In this document: one piece after another, positions 15,774-24,708 of the stretch
Layout of the letters: every line of letters begins with the position of its first letter
Numbering within the stretch: the stretch's first letter is position 1
NCBI RefSeq assembly: GCF_001426505.1
Contig: NZ_LMEV01000017.1
Coordinates: 713,208 to 777,207, forward strand
Source of the DNA: Variovorax sp. Root473
Lineage (GTDB): Bacteria; Pseudomonadota; Gammaproteobacteria; Burkholderiales; Burkholderiaceae_C
DNA length: 64,000 bases
Direction: 5' to 3'
Notes under the pieces: model-generated
Seen by the model: only the letters and a program-made list of their open reading frames with translations
The model's database searches: none
What the model was told of the DNA's origin: nothing
Made by a program: the position numbers and the translations under genes

Positions 15774-18359
15774 CTACCAGTCCTCTTTCACCGCCAGCAC
15801 CATGTCGCGCCCCGCCGCGGCACGCCCCGCCATCCACGCTGTGAACGTGCCGGCCGCCACCACGGCCGCGCACAGCGCCAGCAGCCGCACCCAGGGCACC
15901 AGCAGGTCCATGCTCCAGTGGAAGCTCTGCGGGTTCACCACCTTCACCAGCACCACGGACACGGCCAGCCCGAGCAGCAGCCCGGCGACCGCACCGATGG
16001 CGGTCCAGGCCGCGCCTTCGCCGGCCACCACGGCCAGCACCTGCCGCCGCGTGAAGCCCAGGTGCGCGAGCAGGCCGAACTCCTTGCGCCGCGCCAGCAC
16101 CTGCGCGCTGAAGCTGGCCGCGATGCCGAACAGGCCGATGGCGATGGCCACGGCCTGCAGCCAGTAGGTGACGGCAAAGCTGCGGTCGAAGATGCGCAGA
16201 GAAGTTGCGCGGATCTGGCCGACCGACGCCAGCTCGACCGCGCGATCGCGTGAGGTTCGCGAGGCGAGTGCGCGAACGGCCGCCTGCACTTCTGCTTCGG
16301 ACGCACCGGGCGCGAGCCACAGCGCGACGTCGCTCACGTCGTGCTCGCCGGTGATGCGCTCGAAGTCGCGCGCGTCCATCGCAATGGCGCCGAACTGCCG
16401 CGCGTAGTCGCGCCACACGCCGGCCACGAAGAACACCTGCGGCGTCGCCGTGCGCATCGCATCGGACAGCGGCGCGAACGCGCTGCCCGGCTTCGCGCCG
16501 TACAGCTCGACCATCGGCTCGCTCACGTAGATGCCGGTCTGCCCGGGCGGCACCGGCAGCGCCTCGCCCACCAGCGGCAGCCCGCGCACCACGCCGCCTT
16601 CGAGGCTGCGCGCGATCAGCGTCACGGCGGGCTGCGCGGGGTCGAGCTGCAGCGACTGCGTGCGCAGCGTGCCGGTGCGCGCCACGCCCGGCAGCTGCGC
16701 CAGCGCCTGCACGAAGGCCGGCGCGAAGGTCGCGGTGTCGGTGCTGCTGGTGCCGCCGCTGTTGCCGCTGCCGCGCCCGCCCGAGGTGGCGCGCACGTAC
16801 AGGTCGGCGGGCAGCACCACGTCGAGCCAGTGCGTGACCGATTCGCGAAAGCTCGCGACCATCACCGTGAGCGCCACCGCCAGGCTCAGGCTTGCGACCA
16901 CGCCGCTCACCGCCACGGCCGCCGTGCCGCGCATGCGCCGCGCGCGCTCGACGGCGAGCATCGGCAGCACGCGCCGCGCGAACGCCGGCGCCACGCGGTC
17001 GTACAGCAGCGCGATGAGCCAGGGCAGGGCGGTGATGCCGCCCACCAGCAGGCAGGCCACCGACAGGTACGCCGCCACCGGAATGCCGCCGATGGCCGGC
17101 AGGTTGGCCAGCGCTGCGCCCGCGCCGATGAGCCCGAGCGCGAGCCCGTGGTGGCGGCCCTGCATGGGTGCCGCGCCCAGGCCCTTGAGCGTCTGCGCCT
17201 CGGGCAGCGCCTGCGCGGCGCGCGCGGGCCACCAGCCGCCCACGAGTGCAGCCACCACGCCGAGCCCGCCGTACAGCAGCGCGGCGGTGCCGCTCCAGTG
17301 CAGCCGCGGCGCCACGCCTTCGAAGTAGCCGCCGCCGAGGTCGCCGCCCAGCACGCGCAGCGCGAAGGCCGCAAGCGCGGTGCCGAGCGCCAGTCCGGCC
17401 GCGCTGCCGATCAGTCCGAGCACGAGCGATTCGGCCAGCACCAGCCGCAGCCGCTGGCGCGGCGTGAGGCCCAGCACGCCGAGGAGCGCGAACTGCTGCG
17501 CGCGCTTGGCCACGCTGAGTGCGAGCACCGAGAACACCAGGAACGCACCCGTGAACAGCGCCACCAGCGCCAGCACCGTGAGGTTGACGCGGTAGGCGCG
17601 CGACAGGTTGCTCACGCGCTCGGCCGCGTCGCCGGGCTCTGCGAACTTCAGGCCCGCGGGCCAGCCGGGCGACTTCTCGAGCGCCGCCACGAAGGCCGCG
17701 CGGTCGGTGCCTGGCGCGAGCCGCAGGTCGATGCGGCTCAGCAGGCCGAGCTGGCCGAACAGCTCCTGCGCGGCCGCGATGTCCATCACCGCCAGCGCTG
17801 CGCCGCCGGCCGTCACGTGGCCCGACACGGCAAGGCGTTGCCACGTCGCACCGCTGCGCAGCTGCAGGCTTTCGCCGGGCCCGGGCTGCAGCGGCAACTG
17901 CAGCGCCTGCCGCGCCGCCGCGTTGAGGAACACATGGCCGGGCGCGAACAGCGCGAAGCGGTCGGCATCATCGGCTGGCTGCGGCATCAGCGCCGGAGCG
18001 ATGGTGGGCAGCGCGAGTGCATCGACGCCGATCACGCGCAGCGGCAGCGGGTGCCCATCGCTGCCCAGCGCGAGGCCCTGGAACTCGAGCACCGGGCTCG
18101 CCAGCGTCACCTCGGGCCGGCGCGCCAACTGGCCGAACACGGCCTCGTCGAAACTGCCCTGCGCGGCGCGCACTTCGAGGTCGGGCTGGCCGTTCACCGA
18201 GCGCACTGCGCTGGAGAACTCGTCGAGTGCCGAGGCGTTGATGAGCTGCACCGAAAACGCCAGCGCCACGCCCAGCATCACGGCCAGCACGGCCGCCGCG
18301 TTGCGCCAGGGGTGGTGCCGCAGTTCCTGCCAGGAGAAGGTCGAAAGCAATGCGCGCAT
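15774..18359 (-). CDS. FtsX-type ABC transporter permease (two FtsX domains)
   Basis: 861 residues starting MRALLSTFSWQELRHHPWRN. Topology is that of large duplicated FtsX/LolCE/MacB-type permeases: TM1 near residue 20, a long periplasmic domain, three TMs near 250-370 with an FtsX signature (ALSVAKRAQQFALLGVLGLT), two further TMs, a second periplasmic domain (about 520-690), and a final FtsX bundle (FAVTYWLQAVAIAIGLFGIA to FTAWMAGRAAAGRDM). Such permeases export lipids, lipoproteins or peptides with a separate ATPase, and often a lipocalin-like partner. No ATPase is adjacent; the nearest LolD-like ATPase is at 25672-26322 on the same strand, about 7 kb away. ATG 18359 was chosen over upstream in-frame starts that add a low-complexity Arg/Ala-rich stretch. 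Confidence 0.85.
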   Translation of the reverse strand: MRALLSTFSWQELRHHPWRNAAAVLAVMLGVALAFSVQLINASALDEFSSAVRSVNGQPDLEVRAAQGSFDEAVFGQLARRPEVTLASPVLEFQGLALGSDGHPLPLRVIGVDALALPTIAPALMPQPADDADRFALFAPGHVFLNAAARQALQLPLQPGPGESLQLRSGATWQRLAVSGHVTAGGAALAVMDIAAAQELFGQLGLLSRIDLRLAPGTDRAAFVAALEKSPGWPAGLKFAEPGDAAERVSNLSRAYRVNLTVLALVALFTGAFLVFSVLALSVAKRAQQFALLGVLGLTPRQRLRLVLAESLVLGLIGSAAGLALGTALAAFALRVLGGDLGGGYFEGVAPRLHWSGTAALLYGGLGVVAALVGGWWPARAAQALPEAQTLKGLGAAPMQGRHHGLALGLIGAGAALANLPAIGGIPVAAYLSVACLLVGGITALPWLIALLYDRVAPAFARRVLPMLAVERARRMRGTAAVAVSGVVASLSLAVALTVMVASFRESVTHWLDVVLPADLYVRATSGGRGSGNSGGTSSTDTATFAPAFVQALAQLPGVARTGTLRTQSLQLDPAQPAVTLIARSLEGGVVRGLPLVGEALPVPPGQTGIYVSEPMVELYGAKPGSAFAPLSDAMRTATPQVFFVAGVWRDYARQFGAIAMDARDFERITGEHDVSDVALWLAPGASEAEVQAAVRALASRTSRDRAVELASVGQIRATSLRIFDRSFAVTYWLQAVAIAIGLFGIAASFSAQVLARRKEFGLLAHLGFTRRQVLAVVAGEGAAWTAIGAVAGLLLGLAVSVVLVKVVNPQSFHWSMDLLVPWVRLLALCAAVVAAGTFTAWMAGRAAAGRDMVLAVKEDW

Positions 18360-18433
18360 GGGGTCATTGTGGCCGCCGTGGCAGGATGGCGACTCTTTCG
18401 ACGATGACGACTTCACGCCCGAGGATTCCCACG

Positions 18434-19879
18434 ATGCGGCTTCTGCCCTCCGCCTGGTGCCGCCGCTGGCTGGCGCCCTGGCTTCTCGCGCCCTGGCTGG
18501 CGGGCGCGGCGAGCGCGCAGCTCGCACCGCCGTCCGCACCCGCCGTACCGCTCTCGCTCGCCAGCGACCCGGCCGTGCTGGCCCGCACCGCGCTTGGCGC
18601 CGAGCGCGGCACGCTGGTGGTCGGCGTGCTGCGCGGCGACAAGGCTGCCTACGGCATCGCCCACAACCCCGAGCCGCTGGTGGCGCGCGCCATTGAGCCC
18701 GCCAGCGCGGAGCAGCCGATGTTCGAGATCGGCTCGGTCACCAAGGTCTTCACCGGCCTGCTGCTGGCGCAGGCTGTGGAGCGGGGCGACGTGGCGCTCG
18801 ACGACAGCGTTGGCAAGCTGCTGGCCGCCACTGGCCATGCCGAGGGCCTGCCCCCCGCCGTGGCCGCGATCACGCTCAAGCAGCTCGTCACGCACACCGG
18901 CTGCCTGCCCGTGATGGCCGACGGCGTGACCGGCGGGGCCGCGCTGGCCGAGCAGTTCCGCAGCTTCGACCTGCCGATGTTCTGGGCCGCGCTCGCTCGG
19001 ATCCGCCTCACCGCCGCCGCGGCGCCGTGCGAGGCACGCTACAGCAACTTCGGCATGGCGCTGCTGGGGCAGCTTCTGGCGCTGCGCTACGGCACCTCGT
19101 GGGGCGAGCTGGTGCGCGCGCGCATCACCGAGCCGCTGGGCATGAACGACACCGTGATCCCGCTCGGCGACAAGGCCTCGCGCATGGCACCGCCGTTCGC
19201 GGGCGACCAGCGCCAGCGGCGTTTCGACATGCTGGCCTACGCGCCGGCCAGCGCGCTGCGCTCGACCGCCGCCGACATGCTGGCCTTCAGTCGCGCGATC
19301 CTCGCCGGCGCCCACGGCCCGCTCGGCCCGGCCGCCTTGCGCCTGCTCACGCCGCTCGCGCGCTACCAGGGCGCCGAGATCGGTTATGCCGTCATGGTGC
19401 GCGGCCCCGAGACCGGCCGGCGCACCTACTTCCACGCGGGCGTCACCGAGGGCTACCGCACGCTCTGGCTGCTGGCGCCCGACACCGGCGAAGCGCTCAT
19501 CGTGCTCGCCAGCAACCAGCGCGCACCGCTGCAGCCCGTGATGCTCGCCATCGGCAAGAGCCGCTACCCGGTGCCGACGGCGGAAGTGCCGATCGATCCG
19601 AAGCGCCTGGCCGACTACGTGGGCGAGTTCCGCGTCGGCAGTGCACAGCTGCTGGGGTTCATCGTGCGCAACGGGCGTCTGCTGGCGCGCGAATCGGGCA
19701 AGGCCTACAACGGACTCACGCCCACCGGACCCGACCGCTTTGCGGTGACCGCGATCGGCGCGCAGTTCGTGTTCCGTCGCGGCGAGGGTGGCCAAGTGAA
19801 TGGCGTCACGCTGACGCAGGGTGGCAGCCGGCTTGAAGGGCGGCGCGTCGGGGTTGCGGCCCCGGCGGCACAGGACTGA
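18434..19879 (+). CDS. Serine hydrolase, class C beta-lactamase/penicillin-binding-protein fold
   Basis: 481 residues with a signal peptide (WLAPWLLAPWLAGAASAQ, cut near residue 29), so periplasmic or secreted. The beta-lactamase (PF00144) signature is complete: nucleophile in SVTK (S101, K104), YSN at about 203-205, and HAG at about 334 in place of the KTG box. The C-terminal 90 residues are a small beta domain seen in esterase/DD-peptidase-type members. HxG rather than KTG is common in this family's AmpC-like and esterase branches, so beta-lactamase activity should not be assumed; peptidoglycan or small-ester hydrolysis is equally likely. Transcription diverges from the FtsX-type permease, with the starts only 74 bp apart. 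ATG 18434 is chosen because it places the signal peptide at the N-terminus. Confidence 0.85.
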   Translation: MRLLPSAWCRRWLAPWLLAPWLAGAASAQLAPPSAPAVPLSLASDPAVLARTALGAERGTLVVGVLRGDKAAYGIAHNPEPLVARAIEPASAEQPMFEIGSVTKVFTGLLLAQAVERGDVALDDSVGKLLAATGHAEGLPPAVAAITLKQLVTHTGCLPVMADGVTGGAALAEQFRSFDLPMFWAALARIRLTAAAAPCEARYSNFGMALLGQLLALRYGTSWGELVRARITEPLGMNDTVIPLGDKASRMAPPFAGDQRQRRFDMLAYAPASALRSTAADMLAFSRAILAGAHGPLGPAALRLLTPLARYQGAEIGYAVMVRGPETGRRTYFHAGVTEGYRTLWLLAPDTGEALIVLASNQRAPLQPVMLAIGKSRYPVPTAEVPIDPKRLADYVGEFRVGSAQLLGFIVRNGRLLARESGKAYNGLTPTGPDRFAVTAIGAQFVFRRGEGGQVNGVTLTQGGSRLEGRRVGVAAPAAQD

Positions 19880-19884
19880 GCGCC

Positions 19885-21117
19885 TCAGGCCCGTTCCGAC
19901 ATCGCGTGCAGGTACGCCCGCACCGCGCCATTGCTGCTCAACCCGATCGCCCGGTCATACGCTTGCCGCGCCGCCACGCGCGCGCCACCGGCCGCGAGCA
20001 GCTGCGCCCGCGCGGCCCAGAACGGCTGGTAGCTCGCCACTTCGTCCGGCGGGATCGCATCGAGCGCGCGCAGCCCGGTTTCAGGCCCGCGCGCGTTCGC
20101 CAGCGCACACGCCAGGCTGACCTGCGCGCCGATGCTCGGCCGCAGCGCGAGCAGGCCTTCGTACAGCGACACCAGCACTTCGGGCGGCACCGGTGCGCCG
20201 GCGCGCCGTTCGCAGTGGGCCGACTGGATCGCGGCCTCGAGCTGGTACGGTCCGAGCGACTGCATGGCCGACGCGGTGCGCAAGTGATGCTCGGCCTCGG
20301 CGAGCAGCGCGTGGTCCCAGCGTGTGATCTCCTGCTGGTCGAGCGGCACGTAGGCGCCGGCCTCGGTGCGCCGCGCGGCGGTGCGCGCCTCGCAGAACAG
20401 CATCAGCGCGAGCAGGCCCAGCGGCTCGGGGTCGCCGGGCATCAGCTGGCACAGGATGCGGCCCAGGTCGATGGCCTCGGTCGTCAGGCCGCGCGGCAGG
20501 GCGTCGGCGCCATCGACGTCGTCCCAGCCGGTGCCGTAGGCAGCGTAGATGCCGTCGAGCACGTCGCGCAGCCGGTGTGGCAGGTCGCGGGCCTGGGGGT
20601 ATTCGAACGAGAGGCCGGCCGCGCGGATGCGGGCCTTGGCGCGCACCAGCCGCTGGCCCAGCGCGGAGGGCGAGGTGAGGAAGGCGCCGGCCATGCGCGC
20701 GGCATCGAGGCCGAGCACGGTCTGCAGCATGAGCGGCGCGCGCGCAGCGGCGTCGATGGCCGGGTGCGCGCAGACGAACAGCAGACGCAGCCGCTCGTCG
20801 GTCACCGTGGCGGCATCGGGGTCGGCCTCGTCCATCTCGCCCGCGAGCAGCAGCAGCGTCTGCGTGGCGTCGTCCTGCACGCGGCTGTGGCGCCAGGCGT
20901 CGAGCTTGCGGTGCCGCGCGACGCTCAGCAGCCAGGCGTCGGGCTGCACCGGCACGCCGTCGGTGGGCCAGCGCTCCAGCGCGCGGGCGAAGGCGTCGGC
21001 GAGGGCGTCTTCGGAGGCGGCAATGTCGTGCGTGCGCGCGGACAGGATGGCCAGCAGCCGTCCATAGGACTCGCGTGCCGCGCGTTCGGCGGCGTGATGT
21101 GCCGCCGGAGTGGTCAC
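19885..21117 (-). CDS. ECF42-like sigma factor with long C-terminal helical (TPR-like) extension
   Basis: 410 residues from GTG 21117. The N-terminal third is an ECF sigma core: region 2 (RESYGRLLAILSARTHDIAA, ASEDALADAFARALERWP, then PDAWLLSVARHRKLDAWR) and region 4 (LMLQTVLGLDAARMAGAFLT, SALGQRLVRAKARIR). The remaining 220 residues are an all-helical domain (FEYPQARDLPHRLRDVLDGI, then YAAYGTGW) matching the DUF6596/TPR-like extension of this group. The GTG start overlaps the stop of the YCII-type gene by 4 bp (GTGA), giving translational coupling. Sigma factors of group ECF42 are known to be paired with DGPF/YCII-domain genes and to depend on the extension rather than on an anti-sigma factor. 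No anti-sigma gene is present. Targets are typically the DGPF gene itself; that is inference here. Confidence 0.88.
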   Translation of the reverse strand: MTTPAAHHAAERAARESYGRLLAILSARTHDIAASEDALADAFARALERWPTDGVPVQPDAWLLSVARHRKLDAWRHSRVQDDATQTLLLLAGEMDEADPDAATVTDERLRLLFVCAHPAIDAAARAPLMLQTVLGLDAARMAGAFLTSPSALGQRLVRAKARIRAAGLSFEYPQARDLPHRLRDVLDGIYAAYGTGWDDVDGADALPRGLTTEAIDLGRILCQLMPGDPEPLGLLALMLFCEARTAARRTEAGAYVPLDQQEITRWDHALLAEAEHHLRTASAMQSLGPYQLEAAIQSAHCERRAGAPVPPEVLVSLYEGLLALRPSIGAQVSLACALANARGPETGLRALDAIPPDEVASYQPFWAARAQLLAAGGARVAARQAYDRAIGLSSNGAVRAYLHAMSERA

Positions 21118-21488
21118 GTCTGGCTCGCGCCCGCCGTCGCGGTGGCCGTGAAGACCGGTCGCACTTCGACACCGCCGCTGGCGGCGCAGGGCGCGCGCGC
21201 GGCCCATTCGAGCGCCGCGTCGAGGTCGGGCACGTCGACCACGAAGTAGCCGCCGAGCTGCTCCTTGGTGTCGGCGAAGGGGCCGTCCTGAACCTGGCGC
21301 TTGTCGCCGCGCACGCGCAGCGTGGTGCCTGTCATGGGCGGCAACAGGCCGTGGCCGCCGAGCGCGACGCCCGACTGGCGCACCGCGTCGGCATACGCGA
21401 TCCAGCTGGCGCGGTAGGCCTGCGACGAGGCGTCGTCGCGTTGTTCGAATTCGGCCGCGGGTTGGTAGAACATCAACATGTACTGCAT
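21114..21488 (-). CDS. YCII/DGPF-domain protein
   Basis: 124 residues beginning MQYMLMFYQPAAEF, with the family-defining DGPFADTKEQLGGYFVVDVP at about residues 70-89. The YCII fold is a ferredoxin-like dimer; the DGPF subgroup has no settled biochemical function, although a conserved His/Asp pair in some YCII proteins supports hydrolytic activity. It is first in a two-gene operon with the ECF sigma factor, overlapping it by 4 bp, the standard arrangement for ECF42 loci. ATG 21488 is preceded by GGAGAAACACC, a good ribosome-binding site. The sequence upstream of this start reads as noncoding. Confidence 0.9.
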   Translation of the reverse strand: MQYMLMFYQPAAEFEQRDDASSQAYRASWIAYADAVRQSGVALGGHGLLPPMTGTTLRVRGDKRQVQDGPFADTKEQLGGYFVVDVPDLDAALEWAARAPCAASGGVEVRPVFTATATAGASQT

Positions 21489-21644
21489 GGTGTTTCTCCT
21501 GGAAGGGAAAACTTGCCGAGCAAGAGCGCTCACCACAATGACGGCCCGCAGTCGGTCATTTCGACACCGGATTGGTGCCGAGCAGAAGATTCTTGTCCTG
21601 TTCGAGCTTTGGCGCAACGAGGGCAACCGCCCCCTCGTGCGGGC

Positions 21645-23006
21645 TCAGGCGGCGCGGGCGCGCACCGCGGGCGTGAACAGCGTTTCCATTTCCTGGCGCA
21701 ACCGGTAGGCGGCGGTGGTGGTGTCCATCGCCACGTCGGCCCAGCTCAGGCTCTGGCCCTTCTTCACGGGGCGCACGAGCTTGACGTTGTGCGCCAGCCC
21801 GAGCGGCAGGCCGCCCAGGCGCAGCGAGCGCTCGGCGGGCAGCAGCTTGCCCCAGACGGTGTAGCCGCCTTCGCCGTCGAGCATCTCGCCGGCCGCCAGG
21901 TCGCGCTTGGCGGTGGCGACCACGTCGGCGTTCCAGCCGGTGGCCACGCCGGTGGGCTCGCCGCGCAGCGCCACGCTGGCGACCGACAGGCCCACTTCGA
22001 GCCCAATGAGGTGCCAGCGCTTGTACAGCGTGAAGTAGCGCCCGCTCGGGTCGGTGTGGGCGTTGTATTCCTCGAAGCAGTTCTTGATGTAGTCGGTCTC
22101 GGCCTCGACCGTGACCCACACGCCCATGCGGATGTCGTAGGGAATTTTGCGGCCATCGGCTTCGAGCGAGGAGATCACCTCGACCATGCCCTTGCGCTCC
22201 AGCACGCCGCCCTCGCTGCGTGGCCGGGTGACGAAGGGAATGTCTTCCACGCTCGCGGGCGGGTAGAGCAGGCCGTCGGAAGGCACGCCCAGGCCGGTGG
22301 CATTGGCCACGGCCGAGCTTTCGATCGACGGTTTCGAGCCGTCGAGGAAGCTGTTGAACATCTTCGGATTGAGCCCGCCGCGCTTGGCCTGCTCGGGCGT
22401 GAGGCCGTAGTTGCCCCACACGGTCTCGGGCGTCGATTCGGTGAAGTGCGGCAGCCACTTGTGGCCGCGCCCGGCCGCCACCACCGGAAAGCCGCAGGTG
22501 CGCGCCCAGTCGACCAGGTCGCAGATCAGCGCGGGCTGGTCGCCGAAGGCCAGCGAATACACCACGCCGGCCTGCTGCGCCTTGTGCGCGAGCAGCGGGC
22601 CGCAGAAGGCGTCGGCCTCGACCGTCACGTTGACCACGTGCTTGCCGTGCGCGAAGGCGTCCAGGCAGTGGTCGACCGCGGCGATCGGGTTGCCGGTGCA
22701 CTCGACCACGATGTCGATGCTGGGCTCGCGCGTCACGGCCTGCCAGTCGTCGGTGATCCAGGTGGCGCCGGTCTTCAGCGCCTCCTGCACCGAGCCCGCA
22801 TTGCTGCGCTCGGCCTGCCAGCCCACGCGCTCGAGGTTGACGCGCGCGGCGGCGGGCGAAAGGTCGGCAATGGCGACCAGCTGCACGCCGGGCGTGCGCG
22901 GAATCTGCGCCAGGTACATGGCGCCGAACTTGCCGGCGCCGATCAGGCCGATGCGAATGGGGCGGCCTTCGGCGGCGCGTTGTTGTAGGCGGGTGTGCAG
23001 GCTCAT
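21645..23006 (-). CDS. NAD(P)-dependent oxidoreductase related to homoserine dehydrogenase, with C-terminal SAF domain
   Basis: 453 residues. The N-terminus has a Rossmann fold (IRIGLIGAGKFGAMYLAQIP at about 17-36) and a homoserine-dehydrogenase-like segment (SIDIVVECTGNPIAAVDHCL, then GKHVVNVTVEADAFCGPLL). The C-terminus (RDLAAGEMLDGEGGYTVWGK, then LPLGLAHNVKLVRPVKKGQ) is an SAF domain like that of sialate synthase and altronate dehydratase. This SAF-fused dehydrogenase family acts on small hydroxy-acid or keto-sugar metabolites; no substrate can be read from the sequence. It is the third gene of a gntR-phyH-SAF operon, starting 5 bp after the phyH stop. Together with the divergent PLP dehydratase it suggests a pathway for a small hydroxylated amino or keto acid. 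Confidence 0.82.
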   Translation of the reverse strand: MSLHTRLQQRAAEGRPIRIGLIGAGKFGAMYLAQIPRTPGVQLVAIADLSPAAARVNLERVGWQAERSNAGSVQEALKTGATWITDDWQAVTREPSIDIVVECTGNPIAAVDHCLDAFAHGKHVVNVTVEADAFCGPLLAHKAQQAGVVYSLAFGDQPALICDLVDWARTCGFPVVAAGRGHKWLPHFTESTPETVWGNYGLTPEQAKRGGLNPKMFNSFLDGSKPSIESSAVANATGLGVPSDGLLYPPASVEDIPFVTRPRSEGGVLERKGMVEVISSLEADGRKIPYDIRMGVWVTVEAETDYIKNCFEEYNAHTDPSGRYFTLYKRWHLIGLEVGLSVASVALRGEPTGVATGWNADVVATAKRDLAAGEMLDGEGGYTVWGKLLPAERSLRLGGLPLGLAHNVKLVRPVKKGQSLSWADVAMDTTTAAYRLRQEMETLFTPAVRARAA

Positions 23007-23011
23007 GGCGG

Positions 23012-23887
23012 TCAGGCTTCCACAGGTTCGATGACGTCGAGCGAGGTGCGCAGCGCGCTCTCGGGCAGGCCGTCTTTCCACGGCACGTCGACGGGGTAGG
23101 GCTGGCGCAGGCAGTCGTCGGGCAGCATCTCGATGGGCGTGAAATCGCGATGCGCGATGAATTCCGGCCGCTTGTGGCGGCGGATGTGGTTGCTGACCGC
23201 GCACAGGCTCAGGTACACGGCCACGCGGTTGAACGGCGAGAGGTTGCTGCCCGAGGCATGCACCAGGCAGCTGTGGAACAGGATCATCGAACCGGCCGGC
23301 CCCTTGGGCGAGACGATGCCGCCCTGCTTGCCGCCGGCGCGGTCGACCAGCTGGCGGATCAGGTCGTTGTCGACCGTCCACAGCGGGTAGCTGGTGGTCG
23401 TGAGGTCGTGCCTGGCATCGACCACGCCCTTGCGGTGGCTGCCCGGAATGAACATCAGCGGGCCGTTGTGCTCGGTCACTTCGTCCAGAAAGATGGCGAC
23501 GTTCATCGCGCGCTCGGTGGGCATCAGGTCGTCGTTGAGCCAGGTGCCGTAGTCCTGGTGCCATTGCCACACGTCGCCCTCGAAGGCCATCTTGCCGTTG
23601 ATCTTGAACTGGTGCATGTAGACCGCCTCGTCGAACAGGTCCATCACCGGCTCGACCATGCGCGGGTGCCGCGCCAGCCGCGCGAAGGGTTCGCTGATGA
23701 GGTGCGCCGCGAAGTTTGTGCGCACGGCGTCGGAGCCTTTCTCGCGCACGTTGAAGGCCGCGCGCTTGCTGTACAGGTCGGGCACCGCATCGGTCAGCAC
23801 CTTCGTCTCCTCGGGCGAGAAGTGGCCGGGGAAGAACAGGTAGCCGTCGCGCTCGAACTGCGCGCGTTGCTCGGGGGTCAGCTTCAT
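23012..23887 (-). CDS. Phytanoyl-CoA dioxygenase family Fe(II)/2-oxoglutarate oxygenase, EctD-like
   Basis: 291 residues. The facial triad is visible as H110 and D112 in WQWHQDYGTW and H210 in LVHASGS, with a 2-oxoglutarate-binding Arg at about 221 (SPFNRVAVYLS). The block WHQDYGTWLNDDLMPTERAM, followed by EHNGPLMFIPGSHRKG, closely parallels the signature region of ectoine hydroxylase and related amino-acid hydroxylases in PF05721. The protein therefore probably hydroxylates a small polar metabolite, using O2 and 2-oxoglutarate. No ectoine synthesis genes are nearby, so ectoine is not assumed. Its ATG overlaps the gntR stop by 4 bp (ATGA), so it is translationally coupled to the regulator. 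Confidence 0.86.
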   Translation of the reverse strand: MKLTPEQRAQFERDGYLFFPGHFSPEETKVLTDAVPDLYSKRAAFNVREKGSDAVRTNFAAHLISEPFARLARHPRMVEPVMDLFDEAVYMHQFKINGKMAFEGDVWQWHQDYGTWLNDDLMPTERAMNVAIFLDEVTEHNGPLMFIPGSHRKGVVDARHDLTTTSYPLWTVDNDLIRQLVDRAGGKQGGIVSPKGPAGSMILFHSCLVHASGSNLSPFNRVAVYLSLCAVSNHIRRHKRPEFIAHRDFTPIEMLPDDCLRQPYPVDVPWKDGLPESALRTSLDVIEPVEA

Positions 23888-24594
23888 GCCTTGTCTCCTT
23901 TTGTGGCGGGGGTTGCAGATGCGGATGCCATGTGTGCCAGCTGCTGCGCGAGCCGCTCGGCCAGCGCGTCGCTGGCGCGCGAGACGTGCTCGTCGCTCAG
24001 GCGCGCGGCGTGTTCCCCGTCGCCGGCGGCAATCGCGTCGGCAATGGCTTCGTGCTCATCCCACAGCGACTCGCGCTGCGGCTCGGCCTGCAGCACCGCG
24101 CCCATCGCGCGGCGCAGGTGGCGCCAGTGCGGGTCGGCGCTCTGGCCGATCAGCGGGTTGCCCGAGGCGGCGTAGATGGCCTGGTGGAAGGCCACGTCGG
24201 CATCGATCATGGCTTCGACGTTGCGCCCGCGCGCCGCGCGCCGGCCGCGCTCGATGAGCTTCGGGTCGATGCGAAAGCGTTGCTGGGCCGCCAGCCGCGC
24301 GGCCAGCACGTCGAGCGCACCGCGCACCTGGTAGACCTTGCGCATCGCCTCGGCCTCCAGCGGCGCCACCAGCACGCCGCGCCCTGGCGCGTCCTGCACG
24401 AAGCCGTCTTTCTTGAGCAGCCGCAGCGCCTGCAGCACCGGCTGGCGCGACACCGCGAGCCGCGCCGCGATGTCTTCCTGCGTGAGCCGCTCGCCCGGCG
24501 CGAGCGCGCCGCTGCTGATGGCGCCGAGCAGGGCGCGGTAGACCTGATCGACGAGGTCGGGGGCGACTTCGATGCTGAGCAACTGGGCGGGCAT
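23884..24594 (-). CDS. GntR-family (FCD-type) transcriptional regulator
   Basis: 236 residues. The N-terminal winged helix (LVDQVYRALLGAISSGALAP, then GERLTQEDIAARLAVSRQPV) is the GntR DNA-binding domain. The C-terminal helical domain (VRGALDVLAARLAA, DADVAFHQAIYAASGNP, LWDEHEAIADAIAAGD) is the FCD ligand domain, whose conserved Asp and His residues normally bind a metal and a carboxylate effector. It is first in the minus-strand operon with the dioxygenase and SAF dehydrogenase, and divergent from the threonine-dehydratase-like gene. A perfect 14-bp palindrome in the 114-bp intergenic region is its probable operator. It likely represses both directions until a carboxylate inducer binds. ATG 24594 chosen because the domain begins right after it. 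Confidence 0.9.
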   Translation of the reverse strand: MPAQLLSIEVAPDLVDQVYRALLGAISSGALAPGERLTQEDIAARLAVSRQPVLQALRLLKKDGFVQDAPGRGVLVAPLEAEAMRKVYQVRGALDVLAARLAAQQRFRIDPKLIERGRRAARGRNVEAMIDADVAFHQAIYAASGNPLIGQSADPHWRHLRRAMGAVLQAEPQRESLWDEHEAIADAIAAGDGEHAARLSDEHVSRASDALAERLAQQLAHMASASATPATKGDKA

Positions 24595-24610
24595 GGCGGG
24601 CCTTTCTGAA

Positions 24611-24624
24611 CTCTGTATACAGAG
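24611..24624. promoter_or_regulatory. Probable GntR operator palindrome
   Basis: CTCTGTATACAGAG is a perfect 14-bp palindrome 17 bp upstream of the gntR start and 85 bp upstream of the divergent PLP-enzyme start. FCD-type GntR regulators recognise short palindromes with a TGTATACA-like core, so autoregulation and control of the divergent gene are expected. Confidence 0.72.
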
Positions 24625-24708
24625 TACGGACTTCGGGGGCGATGCGCATCCCCGGGTTTTTACCCACCGGGGCTGCAGGAAGACGTCGGGCGCCGCTAAG
24701 CTTGCGCG

